Assembly (NCBI RefSeq): GCF_028858725.1
Contig: NC_084773.1
Span: 21,770,850 to 21,834,849 of the forward strand
Reading direction: 5' to 3'
Length of the DNA: 64,000 bases
DNA from: Colius striatus
Taxonomy: Eukaryota; Chordata; Aves; Coliiformes; Coliidae
A program made the translations under genes and the position numbers. Shown in pieces: positions 1-14,500 of the stretch; the stretch's first letter is position 1; each line of letters starts with the position of its first letter. Below the pieces are notes generated by a model, which saw only the letters and a list, made by a program, of their open reading frames with translations, made no database searches and was not told where the DNA came from.

Positions 1-3000
1 TCCATATGTCCTGCCTGAATTACCTGATTTTTGGGTGGGAGTGAGTGTCTTCTCCTTTCCTATCTCCCCTCCTCCTTCTAGCTCTACCTGCCCCATTGTT
101 TGGCTGCCACAAGGACCCTGTCCTTGTAGGCATGCAGAGAGTGTCCATGGTTCAGCAAGTACCTCTGCAAAGTTCTCCTCTGGTGTGCCATCCCCAGAGA
201 CTCGGAGCAGTGTGCCTGCTGCCAGCAGGTCCCTGTGGCTGGTAACCCTCGGGCATGTCTGTAGGGTCCTGTTTGCCCCAGCATTTGTGGGGAGGGTGCC
301 TGGAGCCCCTCAGGAAGCTGTTACCCCCACTGAGCAGAGAGCAATGCTGCAGGAGTGAAAACTGACCCTTCTTCATGGGCAACTCTGATTGTGGGTTGTG
401 TGAGGCTTGCGGGGCTGTGGTTGATCTGGTTTAGTCACACAGCAGCTCAACTCCTGCCTTATCCAGGGTGGTGTGTGCAGGGCTAGGGGGCTTCAGCAAG
501 GTCCAGCTCCAGCCAGCAGCCCCAGCCCGGGGGGCTCTTGGAGGAGAGAGCAGAGAAGCTGAGCTGGATGTGGGCAGCGGGGAAGGCTGAGAATCTGTGC
601 TGTGGAGCAGAAATTGGCCCTGCTGAAGCCATCTCTGTGCAAGACCCATCTCCCAGGAGCTTCCTGAGCATCATCCCAGGGGATGGAGCAGCAAGGCTGC
701 ACAGGGGTAGGTCAGAGGCCTTGCAAGGCACCCTGTAGGGCTCGCAAGTGATGAAACCTTCAGCATCTTTCCAGGATGTGTGTCTGGATCCTTGGTGGGA
801 AGGCAAAGGACAAGATGTCATCTTTAATGTCATTAAATCTGTGAAGGGCATAACACAAACTGTCTGCAGTGGACGGGCAGAGCTGTGCTGGTGGCAGGCA
901 GCACCGAGCAGACCCCTGCGTGGGGCGAGGGAGGGAGATGGCTGGGGGCTGCCTCAGTCTCCTGACAAGCTGCCTGTCACCTGAACGGGAGCCAGGCGTG
1001 CTAGTATGAAAAAGGAAAAGTCCCAGCTAGTCTGAACTTCAAAAGGGATAAGAAATAACATAATAAAAACCAAGGAGGGGGGGGAAAAAATAAATAGAGC
1101 CCCTGGATCAGTAATCTCTGCCCAGAGACAAATGGGCGTCTTTGCAGTAGGCGGCTGTTTAATTTCCTGAATCATGAGCAGGGCACATTTTCTGGGCATG
1201 GGGTGGAATTCTGTCAAATTGTAATTTGGCTTGGCAGTGTCACACAGCCAGTTTGAGCAAGTCAGGGAAGGCAAGTCTGGAACTCATTAGGGCTCGTTGC
1301 AAGGCCCTGAAAATGTGATTTTCAATCACTGTTGGGTTTAATTATTGTTGATGTCTTGCCTAGCGTATTCTGGGATTGTTTCTGAGGAAATTAACACAGC
1401 ATGAGTGGGATGGCATTCTGTTTGGCAAATGGGTTGTTTAGATTAAATTCTAAGTGGAGAGTTAGAGCCCTGAGCAGAGATAAAGCGTGCTGGCTGGCAT
1501 TTCGGGCGCTACTGGAGCCCGTTCAGCTGGACCCTGCCGCCAGCGGGGTTGGTGTTCTGTTCTCACTAAGCTCAGTCCATTTCGTCAGGAGAAGAAAATA
1601 ACTCACTAAGCTAAAGCACTGTTAAAGCCAAGGTAGGATTTACTCACTTAATACAAGTTTTGGTTCTTTAACTCTTCATTTTCGCAGCCACCTGAAGCAG
1701 CTGCTCTGCTAAATGAGCCCCTGTGTATGGGGTGGGCTCAGGGAGAGGCAGAAGCCCCTTTGCCATCGGCAGAAGGTCCAGAGACTTGAAGACTCCTCTG
1801 CATATACCTGCAGATGTGGCTGGGAACTTGCCCTTTGTAAAGTCCAAAAATGTAGAAGCTTCTAACAGAGCCCTGTGGAGTGCACTGGAGACACAGCCTT
1901 TTCACTCACTCCTCGTGCACTGGGCGCCTTGGCCGAGGTGTGCGGGATACCTGGGCTCAGCCCTTCGCTGCATGTGCCTCCAGTGCTGGGGCAAGGGCTG
2001 GCTTCCTGGAGAAGGGAGGTGTGCTCAGGGGGCTTTCTGCAGGAACACATCTGTGACATCTCTGTTCCTTCCAAACCCACTGTGAAGCAGTTTGTGCCTG
2101 CAGTGGTTAAGATGGCAGGTGCTGTCCCTGCAGAGTGTGCCTGCAAAGCTGCCACGTTGCTCACTTAAAGCTGGTAGAGCTCATTCGTGTCAATGCTGTC
2201 AGGAGCCGTGTGAGCAATTGCATCTCTGCTGCTGAGAGCTGGGCCTCATCACTTTTAACAATTAGACTGCTGAAAGTTATTTATCCCTTGCAGGCTGCTG
2301 CTGTGTTCAGAATGTCTGGTTACAGTCTCCACGAGCAGGAGCTTGGATTTCATTATGAACAGTCAGTACAGCCTCTGTAAAGCCTCCTCTTGATGGAGCA
2401 GGGCCTGGGTGCTGATGGGCTGGGGAGATGGCAGCATCACCCTGTGTGCCCTGCTTGGAAAGCTGGTGGCTACTTGTGTGGGAGCCCAAGGGAGGAAGCG
2501 CTGCTGCAGCTGTCCCAGGGAAGCAGATGTTGATCTTGATGAGGAAACCTGCTTAGCTCTGAACGAGTATTTATAGATATAGAATCATAAAGCAGCACAT
2601 GGGTTAAAGAGCTTATTTTGGGACTTGGCCTCAGAGTGACACTGAGTCCCATAAAATATGATTTACAAGTTATGAAATCCCTCTCGTCCCGCAGGGAGAC
2701 GGTGTCTGGAGCATTTGTTTAGGCTGAGGTTTTTTTCTCTCTTTGAAAAGGAAATACTGTATTTCAGCCATTCAGGAAAAGAGGTATTCAGATGTCCTAG
2801 CTTGGAGCTATTGCTCCATTTAAAGATGGGGCTCAGAGAAAGGGGAAGATTTCAGGGCAGCTCTTTACAAACTTTGGAAGAGGAGGAGTTTCCTAGGGCT
2901 GCTTACCAGCCTGATTCCTCATACTTCTACCCTCTCACCTACTCAGAACCCTTTGACTTCATCGCTGCAGTTACTGAAAGCCTCTGAACTGCTTCAGAGC

Positions 3001-6000
3001 TATTATTTCCCACTGCAATGGGGGACTTTCCCTCTTGCTGGGGATGCTGCTTTTGTGCTCCCCCATGGGTCAATGTCTAAGCTTTCGGGAGGCAAATGCC
3101 AAGTGTGTTCAAAGCAGTTGGTACACCTGAAGCCTTGGCTTAATTGCTGACAGATAAGGCACCATAAATGGTTAATGCTTAGCTCACTGGGTGCAGCATT
3201 TCAAACCTGCTCAGGAATGGCTCTCCTGAACCGATGGAAGAGGCAAGGGGAAGGAAAGGCTGTTCTCCCTCATCCAAGGGGATGGGTGATCCCTGTGACT
3301 GAAAACAGGCAACAGGAGTACATGCTGGCTGCCTCACTAGGGCAAATGATGGGAACAAAAATACTATGGAAGTGGAGGAGAGTGGCTGAGGAAAATGGAA
3401 ATGGTGTGTTTTCTGCTAGTGCTTAATTGTGGATGCTGTTAGTGGTATCTTTCCAGCATGCAAAAATACATGCTTTTAGGAAAGTAACTTCTGCTTGCAC
3501 CTGTGTTAAAGCCTTGGTTAAGAGAAGCACTGAAACAGCTGGGTGGCTGCTGTGTACAGACTGCTGTGCAAATATCATCTTTAATTTCTAGCACAGTGGG
3601 ATATGCCTCTTAGAGCTTTAAATACTTGGGGTTTATTGCCTTACCTGCTAAGAAAACAGGCAGAGTTCTGTCAGCATTAGCTTTTACAGAGTCTTTGGCA
3701 AGTTATTCCAGGTAGTGCTTCATTGGGAAGGAACCTGTCAAGGGATGAAAAATCTACTGCATTCTTATCAGAGGAATGTAGGAAAGCAAATTTGCCTGAA
3801 AGCATTGTGGCTGGCTGCCCATGCCCTGCCGGGATGCGAGGTGGCACAGCCCTTCAGCCTCTGCATTAGGGTTCAGGGCATCACCACCCACAAAGTGGTC
3901 TTGGACTTGTTCCTTTGCTCTTTCTGAAGACCTGGAAATGTCACTCAAACACTTGCTTTATTTTCCTCCTATATAAGAGGTTATGAAAGTCCAGGAAAGA
4001 AAAGACCCCCAGTGTTTCTCTCACGTGCTGCCAAGTCTGCTTGGACTATTGAAGAGAATCTACACATGCCAGCTGCAACAGGGAGTCTGCAGGAGGACAG
4101 CCAGCCAGCTCCTGTCAGCTGTGTGTCTCAATCCAGAGCATCAGGACACAGTACCTGAGCAGTGTTTCTCTTAGTCTGAAGTGCCTGTCCTGGGACTGCA
4201 CGTGGAGGGTGGGAATGCAGATGGGCAGCCCCAGAGGCTGGTGCCACAGCTTGTCACTAGCTGTCAGAGGGCTACTCCTTTACTGTCTTTTTCTTAAATG
4301 CCTCATGGCCAAGCCATTTTTTGGCATTCTTGCACTGATGAATGGGCCTTTGATACTTCAGAGGGGTTTGTGATAGCAGATAGATCCTATGGAACCCTTG
4401 AGGTGAGGAGGGGAGAGGAGTGGCCCAGGTTTGTCTCTGCCCTTTGCACTGTGTGAAATGCCTTGATGGCCTTGGGCATGTCTTCAGCTTCCTTGTGTCT
4501 CAATCCCCTCAGCTGTAAAATGTGAACAGTAGAGCTGAGAAGATATTGGAGTTGTACAGAAATGTGATGGAAGCAGCTTCTGAAGTGCAGTGTGTCAGCA
4601 TACAGAGGGACCCCCCGACTCATGGTGGGGGGGGGTCCCAGAGCTCCAGGCACCTTCTTGGGCTGCAGGTGGGAAGGACAAAGCTGTCTCAAGTGCAGGC
4701 AATGGCAGATCACAAGGAGAGCCCTCTGGAACTCAGCACAGCTACTGGTCAGTTAAATTTGAGTGGGTTCTTCCCATTCCATGCATCCACTTACAGCTTG
4801 GTTTGGCTTTATAATTAAGGCCAAGTGTCTGAAGCACTTTTTTGCTTGTGGAAAAATCTATTCATCTCTTTTCAGAGTTTGCCCTTCTCTTATCGTTAAT
4901 TCACACACTGTTAGTGGAGGGGGGAATGCTGCCAACTATGTGCTCTTGGAAGAGAGAGATATTTGCAGAGACTCTGAATGTGCTGCGTCTCCGTCATCTG
5001 TAGGTTGAGATCTGGCAGCTCCATTGAAATAGTTCTCTCAGATATTGGTGCCTTTTCCTGATCTTTTGCTTTATGTTGCTAAAACAAAAGGCAACAAACT
5101 TCTCACTCTGTAAAGTTTAATATCAGTAAGTACTTCCAGTGCTCCAGATGATACCAACCCATTCACTGGTGACTCAAATCCCACAGAGGGGTTCTGAGAT
5201 GAAAGACAGTCTTTTGTAAGTGGCTTTTTTCTGTGAGTGTGGTAATTTAGATAACTGTGCTTGCTCAGAGTCTGGCAGGGAAACAAATTGTTTTCGGGTC
5301 ATGATTACAATAGATGTTTTCTGTCGATGAAAAATGAGAGGGAAATAAAACAACCTTTTGCTGCTTTTGGTCAAAACTATAGGAGCAAGTGTGTATTTTG
5401 ATTAACTGGCTTGTAAAGTGGTGGTTTGCCCTTGCACACGTGCAGTCCCCTTGTAGACACTGTCAAGGAGCCGCTTCTGAAATCCAGAAAAGTTTGTCCC
5501 GCACAGCTCTGAGCTTCCCACTTGAGGTAAGCCCTCCTGCCTGGCCTTCTGCTGCCCAAGGGATACTTCAGGCACTTTTGTGTGCCAGTGCTGGGAGTTG
5601 ACTCCCCAGTGTGTCAGAAACTGGACCTCAGCAGATCTCAGGTGTAGTTAATGAGCTGGTCAGCAGGAGAGAGGGGAAAAAACAGCATAACACCCAATGC
5701 TTGAAACTGCTGGATGAGATCAGTACATTTCAGGAGCAGCAGTTGCACTGCTGGGGCTCTTCTCTGGTGCGTCAGTGCCAGCGCTAAGGACACTGATAAA
5801 ACAGCAAGAAAAACCCCATCCCAGGAGCGGTGCTGGAGCTAACATTCGTGTAATTTAGTCCAAATGCTGTAGCTTTGCATACAAGCTCCCAGGCTGTGTT
5901 TCTGGGGTGAGGAACACTTGCACAAGCTGGATGCAGAGCTGGTGTGGCAGACCCGTGTCACCAGACCTTGCCTTTGCTTGATAAGCAAAACCAGCCCACA

Positions 6001-9000
6001 TCTCCCCTAATGAATGGCAGAGCAGTGAAATCAGGCAGAGCTCGTGTGTCAGGCTTCTGGAGTATCTCTTCCAGCAGAGGGGATGAGCCAAAACAAACCC
6101 AGGCTGAGCTGTCTTCCAGCTGGGGACATGGATATTTCATCCCACCAAGGGCTTGTTTGTTGGATCCCTTCAATATCTCACTAAAGTGGACTTTAAGAAG
6201 CCAACTAAGATAAGTGGGGTGGCATCACTGCCCGTAGTGTCCTCCCAGGCTCAGCACTGCAACCTGAGGAACAACTCCCCAGAAGAGCTTTTGTGGAACT
6301 TTTCAGGTCTCCAGTGGTGTCTTTTGGGGGTAATTTTCCCCCAAAATGTTTGAGGCAGGTTTAATGAGAAGCAGGTAATCCCTCTCAAAGAATTTATCAA
6401 GAGGTCTTCCAAACTGGAAAACCATCTAGGAAAATGCTGAGTGGGACATTTCCCATCCAAACCAGAAATTAAGGTGCTTGAGGCCAAGCTCTTGAAAGGA
6501 GGCTTCTGCCACCCAGGAGAGAAATCACTGGGATTCTTTTACTTGGTAAAAGGACCATAAGCCAGTACTTTAGGATTCAGAGTAACTGCTTAAATAGCTG
6601 AACAAAGGTGTGGGGTTGCATATGCTGAGAAAGGGGCAGTTGGGTACAGTACATGGGTGTAAATAATATGGCAGTTATAGCAAATCTGTCCTTCCAGAAC
6701 CACAATAGGATGGAAAAATGCAACCAAAGAGGCTTTTTGTGTGTACCAAGTCTGGATTTATTCTTACTTCTAACTAAAACCCTTGAATGTGTTAATATTC
6801 TGCTGTTGAGCTTGGCTGATTTTTCTCCTGCAGCCCATGTAAATATTGCCTAGCTTTAACTGATGATGGTGTACTTTTCCAGAGCTTGCAGCATTCCCCT
6901 TGCTGTGATACAGACATCTCTGCTGTTGGATGTAAACACTTCACCCTCCAGTTGTTGGAAATCCTTAAGGAAATCTGAGTTAGCTCCCTACTATTATGCA
7001 AGCTTAGCTCAATTTTAGTCGAATAATGACAACAACAAATGAATTGCTATCCATCTGTATCCTGAAACTCAGCAATCCTGCTGAGCAAACTGGTCCCACC
7101 CGTGTGGGTATTGTACAGCTATTCCCTTTGTTCAAGGGATTTTGTCAGTGTTGGAGTTGTTAATCTCTGACATTCATTGCAGCTGGAGGAACCCCACCCA
7201 AAGGGTTGGTGTGGTCCCTTAGCTGCGGGCTCTCTTCTGCCCTGCACACCATGTATTGGGGTAGGGCATCGGATGCCAAGGCTGCGTGAGGGTCTTCCAG
7301 ATGCTGCACAGAGGGTTTGTGTTGTGGGCACTGCAGAGCAGTCTGCCTGTGAGGAGGTGAAACAAGGACCTCTGCTCCAAAGGGCTGTTGTGAACTTAGT
7401 ATTAACTTTTTGGAAACTAGTTTTTCCTCTTCCCTCCCTAAAAAGGAGGAGCAAACATACTTGAGGTAGTTACGTGTCTCCATCACTGTTTTTGGTCTCC
7501 AAATAAGGTGTTGTGCAATAAGTGCTCTAAGGATCCAGAAACCTCTGCAGAAGTGGAAGGGCCCTGCTCTGCCAGTCCCTTCTGGAGCTGTGGCTGCGGT
7601 CCCAACAGCCCTTTCAGAGGCTGGAGAGCAGAGTGTGACTCTGGCAGCGGTGCCAGGGAGGAGCAATGCTCTCACAGGTTCAGCCCGCTCATGGATCTGC
7701 TCTGATGGTGCTTGTGCTCTCTGGCACCAAGCACAGCAAGTTGGAGCAAGCAGAGTCCTGCCTCACATCCCATCACGCTGTGTGAAACTAACTCTTGCTG
7801 TATGTTCTTAGAAGCTTTGGGTCTTCAGCAGCCTTTGGTTAATAACCACACTGGCCAAACTTAATAAGGCTCCCAACCTTTCTTTGGGCCTGAGTTCCTC
7901 TGAGGCTGCAGCTCCAGGTTAATCTGCCAGCAGGGTGGTGGCCAGGGCTGCTGCTGACCAGGCTGAAGCTGCCCTGTGTTTGCTTGTGGTATGTGGTGTG
8001 TGTGCTGCTAATGGTGAAGCTGTCCTGCTAGGAGATAGCTTGGCTTTCCAGGGGCAGGACTATTAGAAACTCTTTGTGGTTAGACCAAGGTCGCTGTGGA
8101 TATGCAGAAGAAAAGAGAACTAAGTCTTCCAAGGGAGTAATGGTCTAAGCATCCTGTATCAGATAAGGATGTCCTTACTTCAGCTATCATCCTTTTGTTA
8201 CAGTGACTGATTCAGCAGCTGGACCTGGCTCCACTTTCCTCTCTCCACCTTGTTTGTCACTTAAACCAAGTCCCTGATCTGAGCTGTGGTCTCATGACAC
8301 GTAGCATGCTTCTGCTGGAGGTCAGAAGTAATTGATCAAGTCTGTCTTGACCCCATCCCTTGTGTGTAGCTGAAGAAAGATGGTGTAAGGAACAGCCTAA
8401 TAGCAAAGAAAAGGACAACTAAGCATCACCAAAAAGCAAGAGCCAGGCTCAGGGCTGCATTTCCCTTATGGGACTCTGGAGTAAGACATGCTCATAGTTT
8501 CTAATCAGGGGTCCATCTCACCAGACCTGCCAGGGAAGCTCAGTGTTCCTTTCCAAAGGAGTCCTTAAGCCCTAAGCAGAAATGGAGCTGTGTTTGGGGT
8601 TTTTTCCTCGTCATTTCTCATTATAGGTTCTCTCTTTTCCAACCGCTGAGTGAAGTTACCAGTGTCTAGAGTGGCCCTGCCTTTGGCCAGTGAAATAGTG
8701 AACTGTGGCATTGCTGGCGTATTCCTGACATTGTTCACAGAGGTTTTTGAGGGTAGAATGTCCTCAGTGTCCTATCATTTGACTACCTAAGAATTTCCTC
8801 TGCACCGACTTGTGTTCTCTCTTTTAATAGCAAGAATGCTATGAGACAAAGCCAAAAGGGAATCTTTTGAATGTGTGGTGTATCTAGTCGTGGTGAGCAG
8901 GATTTGCTTTTCTTCCAAGCAGTTTGTTGACACAGGCTTTTAAAAATTATTACAAATGTCCTCAAACTCTTTATCTTAAACTCTGGCATTTCTTTGTTTA

Positions 9001-11510
9001 ACACTGCTGTTCTCAAAGGGACTTGGACATAGTGGAGATGAGATAGTTGGGGAGCATTTGCCTCGCGTTATCTCGTTGGGTTTGGGGTGGGTGTTTTTGC
9101 AGTTTGTCTCTCTTTCAAGAGATCTCCTTTTATGCATAGTCGAGGAGCTGGAGCTGTGAGAAGCTCCATATCTGGGCAGGAAGTCCTGCGGACCAGGCAG
9201 CCTGAAAAACAGACAGCAGGGCCTGTTATGCTTGGCCCCTGCACAGGGATGGAAGCGAGTGCCTCAACCCTCCCTGCACTTGTGAGAGCGAGGAATGATG
9301 CTGTCCTCCAGGCACATGCAGCTGTGTTGCAGTCAGTGTGAGCTGCCCAAAGCGTCTGAGCTCACGGAGGGAGGTGATGCACCAGCCCTGGAGGGGACTC
9401 GGGTCTGTTGGTGCAGGCTGCTCCCGCTGTCCTGGTGAGCTCTGTGATGGCCTGTGCCACAGGGTGTCCCTCAGGTCCCAAACCCTTGTCAGACCTGCCC
9501 AGCCATCCGTGAGCTGGCTGTGTGCCCAAGGTGCTGTGGGGCAGCCAGCTCTTTGGCTTCAGCCCCTGCCTTTGGCCATGGACAGTCATGCCCAAGCCAT
9601 TGTGTAGCAGCTCTTAGAGTCTGGTAGGTGTCCAACACACACCCTGCAGCCTGGACACAGACCTTCCAGCTCACTGGGGTGGAGGGTAGTGCCAGCCTGC
9701 TTTGGAGAGCAGGTACGAGGGTGTTCATATGTGACTGAGTATGTACTTCCATGGGGTTTAGACTTAACCTCAATTAAGCTTGGACCTGGCACATGAAGCA
9801 GAAGTTCTATTTGGACAAGTAGAACAAATGACTGGCTTGAATAAACTACCAAGAAAGAATCTTATGAACACTGAAGTAATAAATTGAAATAGTGGATTTA
9901 GGTACCAAGGTGGATGTCCCAGACTGGTGGCCACCCCCCACATGCCTGTGAGTTCCTACACTGACTCCTGGGCTGTGAAGCATCAGGTTCTCGTGGTGGA
10001 GACTCACATACTGATTCTTGCTACTGACATGGCTTTTCCCTTTGCTTTCCACCATGTACATAATGGAACATTTCCAAATGACATGTGTGAAGGGAGTGTG
10101 AAGAGGAGCTGGGGCAGGAGGAGGCATAACAAAGTGATTATTTAAGTAGTCCTTCATTGCCAGATCACACACTGTCTTAACACAGAAACGTGCAGGGACC
10201 TCCTCTTTCCAGCAGAAGTCTCTGCAGCCTCAGCTGGTCTTCACATGGACTCTGTGTGCACACAAATGATCCCTCAATGACTAGAACATGCCTATGCTTC
10301 AGGTCTTAAAGGAGGGATTGAAGGTCTACAAAAACTTGATGAATGGGAGCAGGCACCACAAAGGGATGGTGGTTGTGAGACCTATCTGTGTTAAGCCTTG
10401 ATGGAAAATGCAGACTGAGGTCCAAAGTGGTCAGAAACCTGCAAGAGACTGAGAGATTGGAATGCTGCTTGAAGACTGAAAGTGCTGGGGTTTGTGGAGG
10501 TGGATGACCACCCTTCAGTGTGATCTGACTGCACAAGGTCAGATGTGTGGAGATGGGGTGAAGCTTCCGTGCTGCTTCTGCAGGCTGTGCCCTGGGGAGG
10601 GACTGCCCTTGCTTTCCTTAACTCCATTTTTACAGGGAACAAAGGTCTTTCAGGAGAGTCTGAGAGCTTCTGTAAAAACATCTGGGCTGAGAAATCCAGT
10701 GTGCTGTGGTATCACTTCTCCCTCATGCTTCCTTCAGCACTTTGGGTTTGTCTCCCATTGTGTGCTCCTGCACTTTCCATGTTCAAAAAGCCATGTTTGA
10801 TAAATCTGTGGTGCAGACACTGAAATGGGTTTGTTTTCCAATGTTATTGGCTCCTGTTGTGATTTTTTTTCACACTTGTCTCTCCTGTTGGGAGGTTCTG
10901 CAGCAGTCAGCACCGATGTGTGTGACTTTCTTGTTCTCATTGAGCAGCAGAAAGTGCAGCACAACCACAGCCCTTTCCTTCCCGACCTTTCAATGCTGTG
11001 TTTCCCGTGGAAACCACCCATAAAGCCCAGTGCCAGAGGCATGGAACGTGCCACATTCCCAAAATACACTTGAGTCCCTGTAGAAGGACATGGGAGATCC
11101 AGGCTGCGGTAAAGCAAGTTTAGCATTAGGTTATGGTTATGGACCTCCAGGTCTGACTGAATTTCTCACTGCACAGATTCCTAAGCAATAGATAAGCTGA
11201 ATAAAAAGAACCTTTGAACGAGAGCTGAGCCCTGTGCATGAGGAAGGTGGCTGCCTGGTGCATGTTCACTGTGTTCCATGTGCTGGCTTTCCTCACTTAA
11301 GTGAAAACCTTCATCCCAAGCATCCCTAAAACCTGTAGCAGGTCTGCATGGACAGTGGTCAAATGGTGTTAGGGAGGCTTGAGGCTTTGCAGGAGCCAAG
11401 GCATGGCTGAAGAAATCTGTCTGAAAGCCAAACTGCAGTATTAGTACTCTAGTGTGGGGTGAATGTTGATGCTGAAGCCTTTCCAACCTGCGTGTCCCGT
11501 TCTTTTGCAG
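1..11510 (+). other. LMCD1: Intron 1 of LMCD1 (3' part), no gene seen
   Basis: No open frame here resembles a known protein. A first exon matching the mammalian LMCD1 N-terminus (about 14 codons ending Lys-Lys with a phase 0 donor) was looked for by eye and not found, so exon 1 is probably upstream of the window. The longest open frame (171 codons on the - strand, 7160-7675) has no recognisable domain. An AT-rich block near 1.0-1.3 kb may be regulatory. Confidence 0.6.
1000..1300. promoter_or_regulatory. Candidate non-coding regulatory block in LMCD1 intron 1
   Basis: The block is AT-rich, has no open frame of note, and contains TTTAATTTCCTG, an AP-1-like AATCATGAG and AAATTGTAATTTGG within otherwise GC-richer intron. 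This texture is common in conserved enhancers, but conservation cannot be tested here. Low confidence. Confidence 0.2.
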
Positions 11511-11599
11511 ATGTCGGCGAGCCAGCCGCAGTCGGGAAGAGGTGTGCCTTGTTTACGCTGCAGAGGGATGTGCATGGGCTTCGAGCCACATTCCTGGAG
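11511..11599 (+). CDS. LMCD1: LMCD1 coding exon 2 (Cys-rich N-terminus)
   Basis: The acceptor is TTCTTTTGCAG and the donor is GAG|GTAACG. The 89 bases give 29 codons plus two bases of an Arg codon (AG|G) completed by the next exon. Visible motifs are [11 protein letters not shown] and GFEPHSWR, the LMCD1 N-terminal cysteine cluster. The exon begins exactly with ATG. In mammals this methionine is internal (after about 14 residues), so I treat it as internal here too, although it could act as an alternative start. Confidence 0.9.
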
Positions 11600-14500
11600 G
11601 TAACGTCTTGGCCTTGATGGGCCCTGCCCTGTCCCTTTGGTTCTGTTGATGTGCAGACTCCAATGCCTCTGAGCACTTCGATCGGGAAGTGCAGAAAGGA
11701 CCTGCTGTCTGGCAGGAACAGCCGCCATTTAGGAAGTGCCTAAATGGAGCTGAGGCTCTCATGCAGTGATGGCTTTTTGCTTTCCAACAGTTTAACTCCC
11801 AGGGAGCAGGTAATCTCTGCGAGGCTGGATGAAGGTCTTGGCAGCAAGCTGTGGCTTGGGAAGAGGAAAAAGCCAGGGTGAGAGGTGGCCCAGCTGGCAG
11901 AAGGGTCTGCCCTGCCGTGAGACCATCCCTGGCACAGCCCTGCTTGGTTGGTTCTGTTCAGTGGGCTGTTGGGAGCTGGACATGGTGCCAGAGCTGCTCC
12001 AAGCTGTGCTCAGCAGCAGCTGCCAATGCCCTGTGCTGCAGGGGTGGGAGCATGGCTCCTTCCCAGCCTGGCACATTGCTGGGGCATGGGTTAGTGAAAG
12101 CAGACATGGCCTTGATTTGGAGGCAGGGAAGTGCTGACCAAAAGGACAATCTCTCACTGTTGGTGGGAGCTGGCTGTCAGGCTTGTCTCTGAGGGAGTGT
12201 GTGGGTGCAGAGCTGGCAGCACGGAGCAAAGCTGCTGTGGCTGCTGCTGGCTGTGCCGAGCACACTGACTGCTGATGTGCTGTGCTCAGTGCCAGAAAGC
12301 TCTGTTTATTTGATACTTTTTCAGCTTTCTTCCTCTTAAAACCACTAATCTAGATAAACAGCCACCATTTCAGTGGCTGGTGGGAGCTGGACAGTACTGC
12401 CTGGCTCTGGGCAGGGGTGGTGGGCTGCTGCCCTGCCATAGCTGCTTGCAAGCCAGAAGGGGAGAAACAAAGGGGGCTTTGAAATGGAAAGGAGCTATCC
12501 AGGTGGTGTTAATCAAAACAGAACTGGTGCCCCCCGAGGTTGTCTCACAAAACACTAGCCTGTTTTCTGAGAGCCCCAAGGCCTCCTTGTTGCTGTGGGC
12601 TGGGTGCTGTTGCAGGTGCTGCTGAAATGCTTCAGTAGGCTTAGTGATGGAGGCACACAGTAGTGCCCTGCAGCTCCCAACTTCAGTACCTCAGCTGTGT
12701 GGAAATGCACACTTTAAAACAATCATTTGGTTGAATCAGTACTTTTTTAATCAACTCTGAGGTGGATTTGGATTATACTTGTAGGCTCCTGCTGAGACAC
12801 TTGAGGTTGCATCAGAGTGATCTTTCTCCTTTTTGCTGTTAGCATTCAATGGAGAAGCTGGCCACAAAGAGTGGCTTATCTTCATGATTTATAACTTATA
12901 ATTAAAATGACAGACACCTAAGTATCAATTCCTCTTTTAGCAGTTGTTTTTGTAAGGGCACATAAAGCTTTGTAGGAGGTGAGGCTGGTGCTTGGCTGTT
13001 GGAGGCTGCTGAGGTTGGGAGGTTTAGTGGTGTTTGAAGGGCTTTTCAAAGCTCATGGCAGCTCCCTGGGCTGGGTGGGAGGCAGCAGCCTCAAGGAACC
13101 TGATCTAGCTGGTGTCCCTGCTCACTGCAGAGAGGTTGAACCTAGTGACATTTAAAGTCCCAACCCAAACCAGTCAGTGAATTGTGCTGAATTCCTGCTC
13201 GTGGCTCAGGCTGCAGCAGCCTTTTGGTTATTGCTGTAACCCTGCTCTGTTTAACCCTTGGGCCAGCCTGGCGCTCGCTGGCTGAGCCGGGGCGGGATGG
13301 GGTACGTCCCACAGCCCGGCTCACGTCGCGGGGCTGATCCCCCTGTCACCCGCAGGAAGATCTGCAAGTCGTGCAAGTGCAGCCAGGAGGATCACAGCCT
13401 GAGCTCGGACGTGGAGGACGACCGCAAGATCGGGCGGCTGCTGTCGGGCTCCAGGTACGCGGCGCTCACGGCCCGCAGCAAGGCGGGCGACGGCGGCCGC
13501 ATCTACAAACGCAACCGCATGATCGTCACCAACCCCATCGTGTCGCGCAAGGACCCCACCTTCGACACCGTCACCTACGAGTGGGCGCCGCCGGGGCTCA
13601 CGCAGAAGCTGGTGAGGGTCCTCTGCCTGTGGCGCTTAGTGGGGACGGAATCGGCTCTGGGGCAAAGATATTGGCGGGGGCAGGGGGGAAGGAACACGAC
13701 ATGGATGCAGAAGTGGCTGTAACACTCTGTGCTTTGGGAAACTGTGTAAATAACCCCAGGGGGTCGGGAGGGGAGGGGAGGAGGCTGCCTTTGGGTTTTT
13801 ATAGGCTTGCTTACATTTTTAGGAGAAGTCTTAATGGGTTTTACAACTACAAAGCTCACTGCTTCAGTAAAGCACGTGTCCAATAAAAACATCGCTGAGG
13901 AGAGATCCCATCTCTGTCCTGCCAGCTGTACAACGCCTGTGCAGCCCACGCAGAGGCTTGCACACTCCAAAACCCCAGCCTGGGCATGGCAGCAATTCCT
14001 CCAGGGGGATGGGCTGGGATTTATTCTTCTCCCTAAGCGCCCCCAAGGAGGGCACCGAGGGGGCAGAAAGCTCTGGGACATACACAAGGGACCTGGTTTA
14101 TTGGGGCAGGAGGAGTTGCCCTGAGCTTTGACATCCCTGCCACGAAGGAAGGTGCTGCCGTGCCTGCGGAGTCTGATCACCCGCAGATCTGGGGTGAGCC
14201 TGTCCCAAGAGCAGCCAGTGAAGGTGCCAAGCTGGAGGATTCCACTAACCTGGAGGATTTTTTTTCAGCAAACATTTAGTGAAACTGCTTCAGTCTGTCT
14301 CAAAAGCAGAGAAATTAAATCAAGGTGGAACGAAATAATGCTGCCTCCAAACCCAGTGCTGTCTTTGTAAATTACTTATGGAAATGGGCTTTAATGATAG
14401 GGGCAAAATAACTGTCATCTTTAACACAGTAATTATTCTCTTTGCTTTCTGAGGTAGGCATTAAAACTCTTGGACTCAAAATAGGTCTGATCATCTCAGG

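Noticed and set aside
7160..7675. Open frame of 171 codons on the - strand in LMCD1 intron 1
   Set aside because: Low-complexity mixed composition with no domain, no splice partners recognised and no family match that I know.
1..11510. LMCD1 first coding exon within the window
   Set aside because: No ATG-led segment of about 14 codons ending in Lys-Lys with a phase 0 donor was found by eye; it is most likely upstream of position 1.
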